The position numbers were made by a program, and so were the translations under genes. Positions 26,404 to 36,885 of a stretch of 64,000 nt of DNA are shown here, piece after piece. The notes beneath the pieces were generated by a model, which was not told the DNA's origin, did not search any database, and worked only from the letters and a program-made list of their open reading frames with translations. How positions within the stretch are numbered: the first letter of the stretch is position 1; each line of letters begins with the position of its first letter. The stretch is from Endozoicomonas sp. G2_2. GTDB lineage: Bacteria; Pseudomonadota; Gammaproteobacteria; Nevskiales; Salinisphaeraceae. The stretch is from NCBI RefSeq assembly GCF_017744135.1, contig NZ_JAGHQU010000005.1, forward strand, positions 1 through 64,000, given 5' to 3'.

Positions 26404-27293
26404 GCAGCCTCGCTGTTCTTGAGCAGCGGAAATCCGAGGGCTTCACGGGATGCGTAATAGGATTGCGCGCAGGCGCGAGCGAGCGTACGCACGCGCAGGA
26501 TATAGCCCTGGCGCTCGGTCACCGATATGGCGTGCCGTGCGTCGAGCAGATTGAAGGTGTGCGAACATTCGAGCATGCGTTCGTAGGCCGGCAAGGCCAG
26601 TTCGGCCTCGATCAGGCGCTGGCACTCGGTCTCCAGGGCATCGAAGTGTGTGAACAGCGCGTCCACGTCCGCGTGTTCGAAGTTGTAACGCGACTGCTCG
26701 ACCTCGTTCTGGTGAAACACGTCGCCGTAGTAGATCGTGCCCGCCGGCGAGTCGGACCACACTAGGTCGTAGACGCTCTCCACGTTCTGGATATACATGG
26801 CGATGCGCTCGAGCCCGTAGGTGATCTCGCCGGAAACTGGCCGGCAGTCGATGCCGCCCACCTGCTGGAAATACGTGAACTGGGTGATTTCCATGCCGTT
26901 GAGCCAGATCTCCCAGCCAAGACCCCAGGCCCCGAGTGTCGGCGATTCCCAGTTGTCTTCGACGAAGCGCACGTCGTGGATCGACATGTCCAGACCCAAC
27001 GCCTCCAGCGACTGCAGATACAGCGACTGAATGTTCTTGGGCGACGGCTTCAGCAATACCTGAAACTGATAGTAATGTTGCAGCCGGTTCGGGTTCTCGC
27101 CGTAGCGGCCGTCGGTCGGTCGGCGCGACGGCTGTACATAGGCCGCGCGCCAGGGTTCGGGCCCGATCGAGCGCAGAAAGGTCGCCGGATGAAAAGTGCC
27201 GGCACCGACCGGCATATCCAGCGGCTGCACGATGGCGCACCCCTGCTCGGCCCAGAATTGCTGCAGCCGAAAGATGAGCTGTTGGAAATCCAT
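26400..27293 (-). CDS. glyQ: Glycyl-tRNA synthetase alpha subunit
   Basis: A 297-residue catalytic alpha subunit. [19 protein letters not shown] and the strongly conserved [19 protein letters not shown] are diagnostic, as is [22 protein letters not shown] split over the next stretch. The open frame runs 25 codons further upstream, but the family starts at ATG 27293. It is divergent from glnA across a 259-bp regulatory gap. Confidence 0.97.
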   Translation of the reverse strand: MDFQQLIFRLQQFWAEQGCAIVQPLDMPVGAGTFHPATFLRSIGPEPWRAAYVQPSRRPTDGRYGENPNRLQHYYQFQVLLKPSPKNIQSLYLQSLEALGLDMSIHDVRFVEDNWESPTLGAWGLGWEIWLNGMEITQFTYFQQVGGIDCRPVSGEITYGLERIAMYIQNVESVYDLVWSDSPAGTIYYGDVFHQNEVEQSRYNFEHADVDALFTHFDALETECQRLIEAELALPAYERMLECSHTFNLLDARHAISVTERQGYILRVRTLARACAQSYYASREALGFPLLKNSEAA

Positions 27294-27361
27294 GCGAACT
27301 GTCCTTGATTCGAGCGCGGAGTATAACGAAAACACGCTGTTTTCATGGTGGCGCGGCATCA

Positions 27362-27376
27362 GCACCAAAAAAGTGC
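27362..27376. promoter_or_regulatory. NtrC-binding site 1 upstream of glnA
   Basis: GCACC-N5-AGTGC, with an AAAAA spacer, closely matches the NtrC dyad (TGCACC-N5-GGTGCA). It is centred about 125 bp upstream of the predicted glnA start site, an enhancer-like distance. Confidence 0.7.
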
Positions 27377-27412
27377 AGCGTCTTTCGTCTGCACCCTAAT
27401 CGATCTTCTAAA

Positions 27413-27427
27413 GCACTATAAAAGTGC
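27413..27427. promoter_or_regulatory. NtrC-binding site 2 upstream of glnA
   Basis: GCACT-N5-AGTGC is a second NtrC-type dyad. Its centre is 51 bp from site 1, close to five helical turns, and about 74 bp upstream of the predicted start site. That arrangement favours cooperative binding of two dimers on one DNA face. Confidence 0.7.
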
Positions 27428-27467
27428 ATTGAGGCGCGCTGTGACCCGAAAACAGGCAAAGATGACG

Positions 27468-27482
27468 TGGCATGGAAACTGC
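27468..27482 (+). promoter_or_regulatory. Sigma-54 promoter of glnA
   Basis: TGGCATG-N4-CTGC has the required GG-N10-GC spacing of the -24/-12 elements. Deviations from consensus are one base in each element. It lies 70 bp before the glnA ATG. Confidence 0.75.
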
Positions 27483-27552
27483 CTTTATAGTGGCTGTCCT
27501 CGTTGCTCTGCAGCAGACAGTTCAACCGGGTTCTACTTACAAGGAGTCATCA

Positions 27553-28962
27553 ATGTCGAGTAGCGAAGCGCTCAAACTCATCAAGGAAACCGAAGCGAGA
27601 TTCGTGGATTTCCGCTTCTGCGATACGCGCGGCAAGGAACAGCACGTCACCATGCCGGCGCATATCGTCGACGAAGAGTTCATGGAAGAAGGTAAGATGT
27701 TTGACGGTTCGTCGATCGACGGCTGGAAGGGCATCAACGAGTCCGACATGGTTCTCATGCCGGATGACAGCACCGCGGTGCTGGATCCGTTCTTCGAGGA
27801 ACCCACCGTCATCATCCGCTGTGACGTTCTCGAACCCAACACCATGATGGGTTACGAGCGCGACCCGCGCACCGTCGCCAAGCGTGCCGAAGCCTATCTG
27901 GCGTCCACCGGTATCGCCGACACGGCGTTCTTCGGCCCCGAAGCCGAGTTCTTCGTGTTCGACTCGGTCACCTGGCAGAACGAGATGAAGGGTGCCGGCT
28001 TCGCGATCGACTCCGAAGAAGGCTACTGGAGCAGCAACAAGAAGTACCCGGAAGGCAACATGGGCCATCGCCCGGGTATCAAGGGCGGTTATTTCCCGGT
28101 GCCGCCGGTCGATTCCCACCAGGACATCCGCTCGGCCATGTGTCTGGCCATGGAAGAGATGGGCCTGACCGTCGAAGTGCATCACCATGAAGTGGGCACC
28201 GCCGGCCAGGGCGAAATCGGCATGCTGTTCAACACGCTGGTCAAGAAGGCCGACGAGTTGCTGGTCTACAAGTACTGCGTGGCCAACGTTGCCCACAGCT
28301 TCGGCAAGACGGCGACCTTTATGCCCAAGCCGCTGGTCGGCGACAACGGTTCCGGCATGCACGTGCACCAGTCGCTGTCCAAGGACGGCAAGAACATCTT
28401 CTCCGGTGAAGAATACGGCGGTCTCTCCGAGACGGCGCTGTACTACATCGGCGGCATCATCAAGCACGCCAAGGCGATCAACGCCTTCGCGAACGCCTCG
28501 ACCAACAGCTACAAGCGTCTGGTCAAGGGCTTCGAGGCACCGGTGCTGCTGGCCTATTCGGCCCGCAACCGCTCGGCCTCGATCCGTATCCCCTGGGTCT
28601 CCAGCCCGAAGGCGCGTCGTATCGAGGTGCGTTTCCCGGATCCGACCGCCAACCCGTATCTGGCGTTCTCGGTGATGATGATGGCCGGCCTCGACGGCAT
28701 TCAGAACAAGATCCATCCGGGCGAAGCCATGGACAAGGATCTCTACGATCTGCCGCCGGAAGAGGAAAAAGCCATTCCGACCGTCGCCCAGTCGCTGGAA
28801 GAAGCGCTCAAGGCGCTGGACGAGGATCGCGACTTCCTCAAGAAGGGCGACGTGTTCACCGACGACCTCATCGACGGTTACATCGAACTCAAGATGGAAG
28901 AAGTGCTGCGCATGAAGATGAGCACGCACCCGGCCGAGTTCGACATGTACTACTCCTGCTAG
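27553..28962 (+). CDS. glnA: Glutamine synthetase, type I
   Basis: A 469-residue GSI, exactly the enterobacterial length. It condenses ammonia with glutamate using [55 protein letters not shown] and the adenylylation loop (NLYDLPPEE-like, [10 protein letters not shown], Tyr) are present, so it is probably controlled by GlnE. The start is ATG 27553 with a perfect AAGGAG 7 bp upstream; the open frame extends 27 codons earlier across the sigma-54 promoter. Two NtrC sites and a sigma-54 promoter precede it, and ntrB-ntrC follow downstream. Confidence 0.98.
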   Translation: MSSSEALKLIKETEARFVDFRFCDTRGKEQHVTMPAHIVDEEFMEEGKMFDGSSIDGWKGINESDMVLMPDDSTAVLDPFFEEPTVIIRCDVLEPNTMMGYERDPRTVAKRAEAYLASTGIADTAFFGPEAEFFVFDSVTWQNEMKGAGFAIDSEEGYWSSNKKYPEGNMGHRPGIKGGYFPVPPVDSHQDIRSAMCLAMEEMGLTVEVHHHEVGTAGQGEIGMLFNTLVKKADELLVYKYCVANVAHSFGKTATFMPKPLVGDNGSGMHVHQSLSKDGKNIFSGEEYGGLSETALYYIGGIIKHAKAINAFANASTNSYKRLVKGFEAPVLLAYSARNRSASIRIPWVSSPKARRIEVRFPDPTANPYLAFSVMMMAGLDGIQNKIHPGEAMDKDLYDLPPEEEKAIPTVAQSLEEALKALDEDRDFLKKGDVFTDDLIDGYIELKMEEVLRMKMSTHPAEFDMYYSC

Positions 28963-29031
28963 AGCGGGATTCCCGCTTCAGGGGAGGCCGGTACCGCGTG
29001 TTCGCCTGAGTGCGGCATGCCATCGGCCAGC

Positions 29032-29065
29032 AGGGCGCGCCCTTTCGTCGGGTGCGCCCTTTTTT
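29032..29065 (+). terminator. Terminator after glnA
   Basis: AGGGCGCGCC and GGTGCGCCCT pair with one wobble around a loop of about 9 nt, followed by six T. It separates glnA from the DUF4124 gene, so ntrBC transcription needs read-through or another promoter. Confidence 0.8.
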
Positions 29066-29095
29066 ATGCGCGCCGTGCGCGCTAGATTGCACCTT

Positions 29096-29782
29096 ATGAA
29101 CAAGCTGCTTCTGTTTTGTGTCGTCTCGTTCGCGGCAAGCGTCGCACAGGCCGACATCTACACCTGGGTCGATGCCCAGGGCGTGCGTCATTACAGCGAC
29201 AGCGCTGCGCATGGCGGGGCGAAACGCGCCAACCTGCCCGGGCTGCAGAGCGCGGATGGCAATCCTCAGGCGCTCGAGCAATTGCGCGCCATGTCGCCGT
29301 CGGCGAATGCCGGCTCGCGGGCCGAAAGCGCGGATTCGCGGCTGCCGCGGATCTTGCGGCCGCAGTCCGAAGAAACCTTTCGTGACGCCCAGGGCATCGT
29401 GCCGGTTTCGGTCACCATCGGCGGCGCGGACGGTCTGCGCGACGGCGAACAGATCACCTACTATCTGGACGGCAGCCCGATACCCCAGTCGCCCACCGAC
29501 CAGACCACGCTGCAGCTCGGCAACGTGCCGCGCGGCAGCCATACGTTGAGCGCGGCCTTGCTTTATCAGGGCAGAGAGATCCGTCGCACCGAGCCGGTCA
29601 CCTTCTACATGCAGCCGCCGTCGGCCATTTCGCCGCTCAATGCCAACCAGGGCGGTGGTGCGTCGGACAGCGAAACCCCCAGTGGCTCGGTTGCTGCACC
29701 ACCGGCGGGCAACAGTTCGGGCGCTCCGGCAGCGCCGCGGTTTAACACCACCACGGGCAGTGCCGGGCAACCTCCCAGTTAA
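29096..29782 (+). CDS. Exported DUF4124-domain protein
   Basis: A 228-residue secreted protein of unknown function. It has a signal peptide (MNKLLLFCVVSFAASVAQA), then a DUF4124 domain with the typical IYTWVDAQGVRHYSD. The middle segment (about 90-175) looks like a beta-sandwich (VPVSVTIGGADGLRDGEQITYYLDG), and the C terminus is low-complexity Gly/Ser/Ala/Pro. Genes of this family are often found between glnA and ntrB in gammaproteobacteria. ATG 29096 is chosen because it begins the signal peptide; the frame opens 10 codons earlier. Confidence 0.85.
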   Translation: MNKLLLFCVVSFAASVAQADIYTWVDAQGVRHYSDSAAHGGAKRANLPGLQSADGNPQALEQLRAMSPSANAGSRAESADSRLPRILRPQSEETFRDAQGIVPVSVTIGGADGLRDGEQITYYLDGSPIPQSPTDQTTLQLGNVPRGSHTLSAALLYQGREIRRTEPVTFYMQPPSAISPLNANQGGGASDSETPSGSVAAPPAGNSSGAPAAPRFNTTTGSAGQPPS

Positions 29783-29867
29783 GGCACTATAGTGGTGCAG
29801 AGCGACGGCGCGTTCGCGCGCTTCGCCGGTCTCTTGTACTGGCCCGAGTCTTGCTTCTGCAGCCATC

Positions 29868-30947
29868 ATGATTGCCCGCGACAGTATCGGTGTTCGGCCG
29901 GACACGATTCTCGATAACCTCAAGACCGCCGTCGTCTGTCTGGATGCCCGGTTGCGGGTCACCTACCTGAATACCGCCAGCGAGATGCTGTTCGGCGTGT
30001 CGGCCCGGCACTGCGGCAGCGAAGCCTTCGACAAGGCTTTGCCCTATCTCGCGGACCATCGCAGCAAGCTGGAATCCGCGCTCTACGAAGGCGCGGCCTT
30101 CACCGAGCGCGAGCTCTACCTGCGTGCCGGCGGCGGCGATCCGTTGACGGTCGACTGTACGGTCACGCCCTTCACCGATCGCAACGGCGACTCGGCACTG
30201 CTGCTGGAATTCCTCTCGCTCGACCGGCAGTTGCGCATATCCCGCGACGACCAGATGCGGGTCCAGAATCTGGCCAATCGCGAAATGATTCGCGGGCTCG
30301 CCCACGAGATCAAGAATCCGCTCGGCGGCCTGCGCGGCGCGGCCCAGCTGCTCGAGCGCGAGATCGACGACAACGGCCTCAAGGAATTCACCACGGTGAT
30401 CATCCGCGAGGCCGACCGGCTGCAGAATCTCGTCGACGGCCTGCTCGGCCCGCGTCGGCCGCCCAACAAGCAGCCGCTCAACATCCACGAGCCGCTCGAG
30501 CACGTGCGCGCGCTGATCAATTCCGACCTGCCCGAAGGCATCACGCTCCAGCGCGATTTCGACCCCAGCATTCCGGAAATCCGCGCCGACCGCGAACAGC
30601 TGATCCAGACGCTGTTCAATCTCGTCGGCAATGCCGTGACCGCGCTCGACGGCAACGGCGACATCCTGCTGCGCACGCGCACCCAGCGTCTGTTCACCAT
30701 CGGCGGCACCCAGCATCGGCTGGTCGCGCGTATCGACGTGATCGACAACGGCCCCGGCATACCGCGCGACCTGCTGCCGCGCATCTTCCATCCGATGGTC
30801 AGCTCGCGCGCCGAAGGCACCGGCATGGGTCTGCCGATCGCCCAGTACCTCATTCACCTGCACCAGGGGCTCATCGAGTGTGAAAGTCGCCCCGGGCAGA
30901 CCGTATTCAGCGTCATTCTGCCCCTGGAGGCCGCCGATGATGATTAA
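29868..30947 (+). CDS. glnL: Nitrogen regulation sensor histidine kinase NtrB
   Basis: A 359-residue cytoplasmic kinase/phosphatase that, under PII control, sets NtrC phosphorylation. It has an N-terminal PAS domain (DNLKTAVVCLDARLRVTYLNTA split over residues 14-36). The phosphoacceptor H-box is LAHEIKNPLGGLRGAAQLL. The ATPase domain has the N-box LFNLVGNAVTAL, DNGPGIP and the G2 motif GTGMGLPIAQ. It has no membrane segment, as expected for NtrB. ntrC follows 66 bp downstream. Confidence 0.95.
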   Translation: MIARDSIGVRPDTILDNLKTAVVCLDARLRVTYLNTASEMLFGVSARHCGSEAFDKALPYLADHRSKLESALYEGAAFTERELYLRAGGGDPLTVDCTVTPFTDRNGDSALLLEFLSLDRQLRISRDDQMRVQNLANREMIRGLAHEIKNPLGGLRGAAQLLEREIDDNGLKEFTTVIIREADRLQNLVDGLLGPRRPPNKQPLNIHEPLEHVRALINSDLPEGITLQRDFDPSIPEIRADREQLIQTLFNLVGNAVTALDGNGDILLRTRTQRLFTIGGTQHRLVARIDVIDNGPGIPRDLLPRIFHPMVSSRAEGTGMGLPIAQYLIHLHQGLIECESRPGQTVFSVILPLEAADDD

Positions 30948-31013
30948 GGTCGCTGTTGTTCAGCCCGCTGTGGTCCTGAAACCGACCGCGCGCGTCGTGA
31001 CGGGGTGGGTACG

Positions 31014-32519
<1,506 letters not shown>

Positions 32520-32548
32520 CGGCGCCCGTCTCGCGACGCCGGCTCGGC

Positions 32549-33880
32549 TCAGGCGCTGTCGTCGCCGGCGCGGTGTTCCGCGCGGATACGTTGCGTGTTG
32601 GGCGGCCGGCCGGTGATCAGCCGGTCGCCGGTGCGCCGGGTGAAGTATTTCCATACCCACTGCAGCATCACCCGCAATCGACGCTCGCTGCCGATCAGCG
32701 CATAGATATGCACGATCACCCAGAGTAGCCAGGCGTTGAAGCCCGACACGGTGAAACCCGGCAGGCTGCCGACCGCGCGATTGCGCCCGATCACCGCCAT
32801 GCTGCCCTGGTCCTTGAACTTGAACGCCGGCGTGTCCTTGCCCGCGGCCCGGCGCTTGAGCAGCCTGGCAACGTACTCGCCCTGCTGGATCGCCGCCGGC
32901 GCGAGCCCCGGCACGTCCTTGCCGCGCCGGTCCGTGACCGCCGCGAGATCGCCGATCACGAAGATGTCCGGCCGGCCCGGCAGCGCCAGCGACCCGTCGA
33001 CGCGCAGTCGCCCGCCGCGCTCGCGTGTCGCGCCGGTGCGCTCGGCCAGGGCCTCGCCGAAAGCCGAGGCACGAACCCCGGCTGCCCACAGGACGGTGCG
33101 TGCCGCGACGCGCTGTTCGTTGCCGTCGGCGTCCTTCATGACCACGCCGTTCTCGTCGATCGAGCCCACGAGCGTGCCGGTGATGACCTCCACGCCGAGC
33201 TCGGCGAGCATGGCCTCGGCCTTGCGCGACAGTTTTTCCGGATACACCGGCAACACCCGGTCCGCACCCTCGACGAGCAGGATGCGGGCCTTCTGCGGGT
33301 CGACATGGCGGAAATCGTCCACCATGGTGCGATGCGCCAGTTCGGCGATTGCCCCGGCCAGTTCGACGCCGGTGGGGCCGGCACCCACGATCACGAAGTT
33401 CAGCCACGGCGCGCGCTGGCTTTCGTCGCTGGTAAGCTCGGCGGTCTCGAACGCGTAGAAGATCTTGCGGCGCATGCGCAGCGCGTGTTCCACGGTCTTG
33501 AGTCCGGGCGCGAACTCGCCCCACTGGTCGTTGCCGAAATAGGCGTGCTTCACGCCGGTGGCCACGATCAGCGTGTCGTAGCGCAGTTCGCCGGCCTCGT
33601 GATACAGGATCCGGCGGTCTGGATCGACATCGTAGGCCGTACTCATGAGCGTGCGCACGTTCTTCTTGTGACGCAGCGTCACGCGGTGGGGGGTGCAGAC
33701 GTCGCCGGTGGTGAGCATGCCGGCCGCGACCTGATACAGCAGAGGCTGAAACGTATGGAAATTGCGCTTGTCGAGCAGGGTCACGTCGTAGCCGCTGCGG
33801 CCCAGCTTGCGCGCGGCGAACAGGCCGCCGAAGCCGCCGCCCACGATCACGACATGATGTTTTTCTTCCTGTCTTCGCAC
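32549..33880 (-). CDS. NDH-2-type NADH dehydrogenase (FAD/NAD oxidoreductase)
   Basis: A 443-residue flavoprotein predicted to pass electrons from NADH to quinone without proton pumping. It has the two Rossmann motifs VVIVGGGFGGLFAARKL (FAD) and FVIVGAGPTGVELAGAI (NADH). LLYQVAAGML, DTLIVATGVK and FVIGDLAAV are characteristic of NDH-2. A hydrophobic/amphipathic C-terminal stretch (AWLLWVIVHIYALIG, about 376-390) would bind the membrane. It is convergent with ntrC, and its 5' end faces the TANGO2-like gene divergently. Confidence 0.9.
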   Translation of the reverse strand: MRRQEEKHHVVIVGGGFGGLFAARKLGRSGYDVTLLDKRNFHTFQPLLYQVAAGMLTTGDVCTPHRVTLRHKKNVRTLMSTAYDVDPDRRILYHEAGELRYDTLIVATGVKHAYFGNDQWGEFAPGLKTVEHALRMRRKIFYAFETAELTSDESQRAPWLNFVIVGAGPTGVELAGAIAELAHRTMVDDFRHVDPQKARILLVEGADRVLPVYPEKLSRKAEAMLAELGVEVITGTLVGSIDENGVVMKDADGNEQRVAARTVLWAAGVRASAFGEALAERTGATRERGGRLRVDGSLALPGRPDIFVIGDLAAVTDRRGKDVPGLAPAAIQQGEYVARLLKRRAAGKDTPAFKFKDQGSMAVIGRNRAVGSLPGFTVSGFNAWLLWVIVHIYALIGSERRLRVMLQWVWKYFTRRTGDRLITGRPPNTQRIRAEHRAGDDSA

Positions 33881-33957
33881 GGTGTACCCCCTTCTCCGTG
33901 GAGGCGTAGCTTAGCAGTTCGGGCTTGCGGTCGATCGCCGGCCACCGGTGGCTTGCC

Positions 33958-34737
33958 ATGTGCCTGATCGCCTTCGCCTGGCAGGCGCATCCGCAGCTCG
34001 ATCTGGTGGTCGCGGCCAATCGCGACGAGTTCCATCAACGCCCCACCGAAGCGGCGCACTGGTGGCAGGCGCCGGCCGGCACATTCGGCGGGCGTGATCG
34101 CGAAGCCGGCGGCGCCTGGTGTGCGGTCGATCGCCACGGTCGCTTCGCGGCGGTGACCAATGTGCGCGAGCCCGCACGCGCTGCGCCGGTGCGTTCGCGG
34201 GGTCTGCTGGTACGCGACTATTTCGCCGAGCCGTGCGGGGCCAGCGCGTGGGCCGCACGCATGGCCGAGCAAGGCCCGGCCTTCGGGCCGTTCAATCTGC
34301 TGGTCGGCGATCGCGACACGCTCTGGTTCGTGTCCAACCGGGGCTCGGTGCGACACATGGCATTGCGTCCCGGGGTGCATGCGATCTCCAATGGCCACTG
34401 GGGCGACCACTGGCCCAAGACCGAGCGTGCCCAGGACCGACTGCAGACGCTGCTCGGTGCTGGCGCGCTTGAAGACGACGTCCTGTGCGACTTGCTCGCC
34501 GATACGGATATCGCGCCGGCCCGGGCCCTGCCGGATACGGGCGTCGGCGACGAGCGCGAGCGTTTTCTGTCGCCGCTGTTCATTCGCAGCGCCATGTACG
34601 GCACACGGGCGTCGACGGTCATTCGTCGCGACCGAAGCGGCCGCGTGCATTTTCACGAGCGCGGCTTTGATGCCGACGCGCGCATCACTCATCGTGTTGA
34701 TCAGGACTGGCGTATCGACAAGGAAGACCGTTCATGA
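33958..34737 (+). CDS. NRDE/TANGO2-family protein
   Basis: A 259-residue protein starting MCLIAFAW, with the family motif AANRDEF near residue 24. The family is named for the NRDE motif. Cys2 is conserved in the family and has been suggested to act as an N-terminal nucleophile after Met removal. Eukaryotic TANGO2 is linked to haem and lipid metabolism; the bacterial role is unknown. The start follows the conserved MCLI; the open frame begins 11 codons earlier. Its stop overlaps the start of the S9 peptidase gene (ATGA), so the two are translationally coupled. Confidence 0.88.
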   Translation: MCLIAFAWQAHPQLDLVVAANRDEFHQRPTEAAHWWQAPAGTFGGRDREAGGAWCAVDRHGRFAAVTNVREPARAAPVRSRGLLVRDYFAEPCGASAWAARMAEQGPAFGPFNLLVGDRDTLWFVSNRGSVRHMALRPGVHAISNGHWGDHWPKTERAQDRLQTLLGAGALEDDVLCDLLADTDIAPARALPDTGVGDERERFLSPLFIRSAMYGTRASTVIRRDRSGRVHFHERGFDADARITHRVDQDWRIDKEDRS

Positions 34738-36671
34738 CCGATTCGCAGCATAGCGAGCGTGCCTACGGCAGCTGGCCTTCGCCCATCACGGCAGCGCATG
34801 TCGCCGCTGCCGGACGAAAGCTCAGCGATGTCTGTATCGATCGCGCCGGCGACACGCCGGTACTCTACTGGATCGAAAGCCGGCCGGACGAGGCCGGGCG
34901 CAACACGATCATGCGGCTCGACGACGACGGCGAAGCGGTATCGCTGCTGGACGCGCCGGCAAGTGCGCGCAGCGCCGTACACGAGTACGGCGGCGCGGCG
35001 TTCACCGTGCATGCGGGTACCGTATGGTTCGTCAATGCCGCGGATCAGGCGATCTGGCGGCGCGCGCCATCGGGCGAACTCGCGCCCATCACCGATGCCG
35101 CCAAACCGGGCCAGTTCGCTGATCTGCAGTTCGACGCGGCGCATGACCGCCTGTTCGCGATCGCCGAAACGCCGCGCGATGGCGACGAGCCGCGGGCAAC
35201 CGTCGAAAGCATCGATGCCGATGGCCACCGGCGCGTAATCGCGCAGGGGCACGATTTCTATGCCAGCCCGCGGCTGTCGCCGGCCGGCGATCGACTGGTC
35301 TGGCTGGCGTGGAATCATCCCGACATGCCCTGGGATACCACCGAGCTCTGGCAGGCGGATATCGACGCCGATGGCACCGTGGCACAACCCGACTGCCTGT
35401 GGGCGCCGTGCTCAGCGTCGCTGTTCGGCCCGTGCTTCGATGCCGCCGGCCGATTGCATATTGTCTGCGACGCGAGCGACTGGTGGAACATTCACCGCGA
35501 GCGCGACAACGGTGACGGTTTCGAAGCGCTCACCCGTGAAACCGCCGAGTTCGGGGTGCCGCAATGGGTGTTCGGCCAGAGCACCTATACGTTCACCGAC
35601 GACGGCCGTCTGATCGCCATGGCCACCCGCGATGGCATCTGGCAGCTTGGCGAAGTCGACCAGGGGTCGGGTGAGTTCATGCCCTGGTCGCTGGGTCACG
35701 ATTTCTACGAGCAGCTGCAGGCTTGTGGTAACGAGATTGTCGTCATCGCCGCGGATGCGCGCACCCCGAAGCAACTGATCGCGGTTTCGTCCGACGTCCA
35801 GGCGCGCGTGCTGCGCGCTACGGACGGCCTGCCCGCCGACGCGGTCTTGTCCGCGCCCGAGCCGGTCTCCTGGGCCACGGCCGATGGCGACACCGCCCAT
35901 GGTCTGTTCTACCCGCCCGCGAGTGCGGCCTGCACGGGCCCGCAGGGCGCGGCGCCGCCGCTGATTCTCAAGTGTCACGGCGGGCCAACCGGCGCCACGA
36001 GTACCGCGCTCGATGCCCGCATCCAGTACTGGACCTCGCGCGGGTATGCGCTGCTGGATGTGAACTATCGCGGCAGCACGGGTTATGGCCGTGCCTATCG
36101 CCAGAAGCTGACCGGCGCCTGGGGCGTGGCCGACGTGGCCGACTGCGTACACGGCGCGCATCATCTCACCGCCGCCGGCCGGGTCGACGGCGAGCGCGTG
36201 GTCATCTCCGGCAGCAGTGCAGGCGGGTATACCGTGCTCTGCGTGCTCACCTTTGCCGATGTCGCCGCTGCGGGCGCCAGTTATTACGGCATTGGCGATC
36301 TCACCCGTCTGACGGCCTCGACCCACAAGTTCGAGTCCCGCTATCTGCATCGACTGATCGGCGATGCGCCCGCAACGCTGGTTGAACGCTCGCCGCTCGC
36401 GCACGCCGAGCGGCTGTCCTGCCCGGTACTGTTTCTGCAGGGCCTCAAGGACAAGGTGGTGCCGCCGGACCAGGCCGACACGATGGCCGCCGCGCTTCGC
36501 GAACGTGGCGTGCCGGTGGCCCACGTGACGTTCGCCGAAGAGCGCCACGGCTTTCGCGACGCGGCGAATATCCGTACCGCCATCGAATCCGAGCGCGCTT
36601 TCTATACGCGCGTGCTCGATATTCCCGGCGTCGAGGACATCGTCGATTTACGCATCGACAATTTCGCGTAG
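34734..36671 (+). CDS. S9-family serine peptidase (prolyl oligopeptidase-like)
   Basis: A 645-residue protein with an N-terminal beta-propeller (about 30-370; DDDGEAVSLL, LSPAGDRLVWLAWNHPDMPWD) and a C-terminal alpha/beta-hydrolase domain. The nucleophile is Ser495 in GSSAGGY. The acid is probably in GLKDKVVPPDQ and the His in EERHGF. LDVNYRGSTGYGRAYR is typical of acylaminoacyl-peptidase-type members. There is no signal peptide, so it is probably cytoplasmic and acts on short peptides. It starts within the stop of the TANGO2-like gene. Confidence 0.92.
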   Translation: MTDSQHSERAYGSWPSPITAAHVAAAGRKLSDVCIDRAGDTPVLYWIESRPDEAGRNTIMRLDDDGEAVSLLDAPASARSAVHEYGGAAFTVHAGTVWFVNAADQAIWRRAPSGELAPITDAAKPGQFADLQFDAAHDRLFAIAETPRDGDEPRATVESIDADGHRRVIAQGHDFYASPRLSPAGDRLVWLAWNHPDMPWDTTELWQADIDADGTVAQPDCLWAPCSASLFGPCFDAAGRLHIVCDASDWWNIHRERDNGDGFEALTRETAEFGVPQWVFGQSTYTFTDDGRLIAMATRDGIWQLGEVDQGSGEFMPWSLGHDFYEQLQACGNEIVVIAADARTPKQLIAVSSDVQARVLRATDGLPADAVLSAPEPVSWATADGDTAHGLFYPPASAACTGPQGAAPPLILKCHGGPTGATSTALDARIQYWTSRGYALLDVNYRGSTGYGRAYRQKLTGAWGVADVADCVHGAHHLTAAGRVDGERVVISGSSAGGYTVLCVLTFADVAAAGASYYGIGDLTRLTASTHKFESRYLHRLIGDAPATLVERSPLAHAERLSCPVLFLQGLKDKVVPPDQADTMAAALRERGVPVAHVTFAEERHGFRDAANIRTAIESERAFYTRVLDIPGVEDIVDLRIDNFA

Positions 36672-36885
36672 CCCGGCCGCCGGGCGCCCGCGGCTCATCC
36701 GAAAGCGGCGCCGGCGAGTAGATCAAGGCAGCGGCTGTGCCCGTTCGTGTTGCGAGCGGGACCGCCGTTTGGGGTAACCTAGATTCGCGCACCCGGCGGC
36801 GTTCGCGGTCAGGGGTCTGATTTTTTTGGGGGTTTGTCGCCGCAATGGCGAAAGACGCAACCACCGCTTGGGTACTTCGGGCAAC

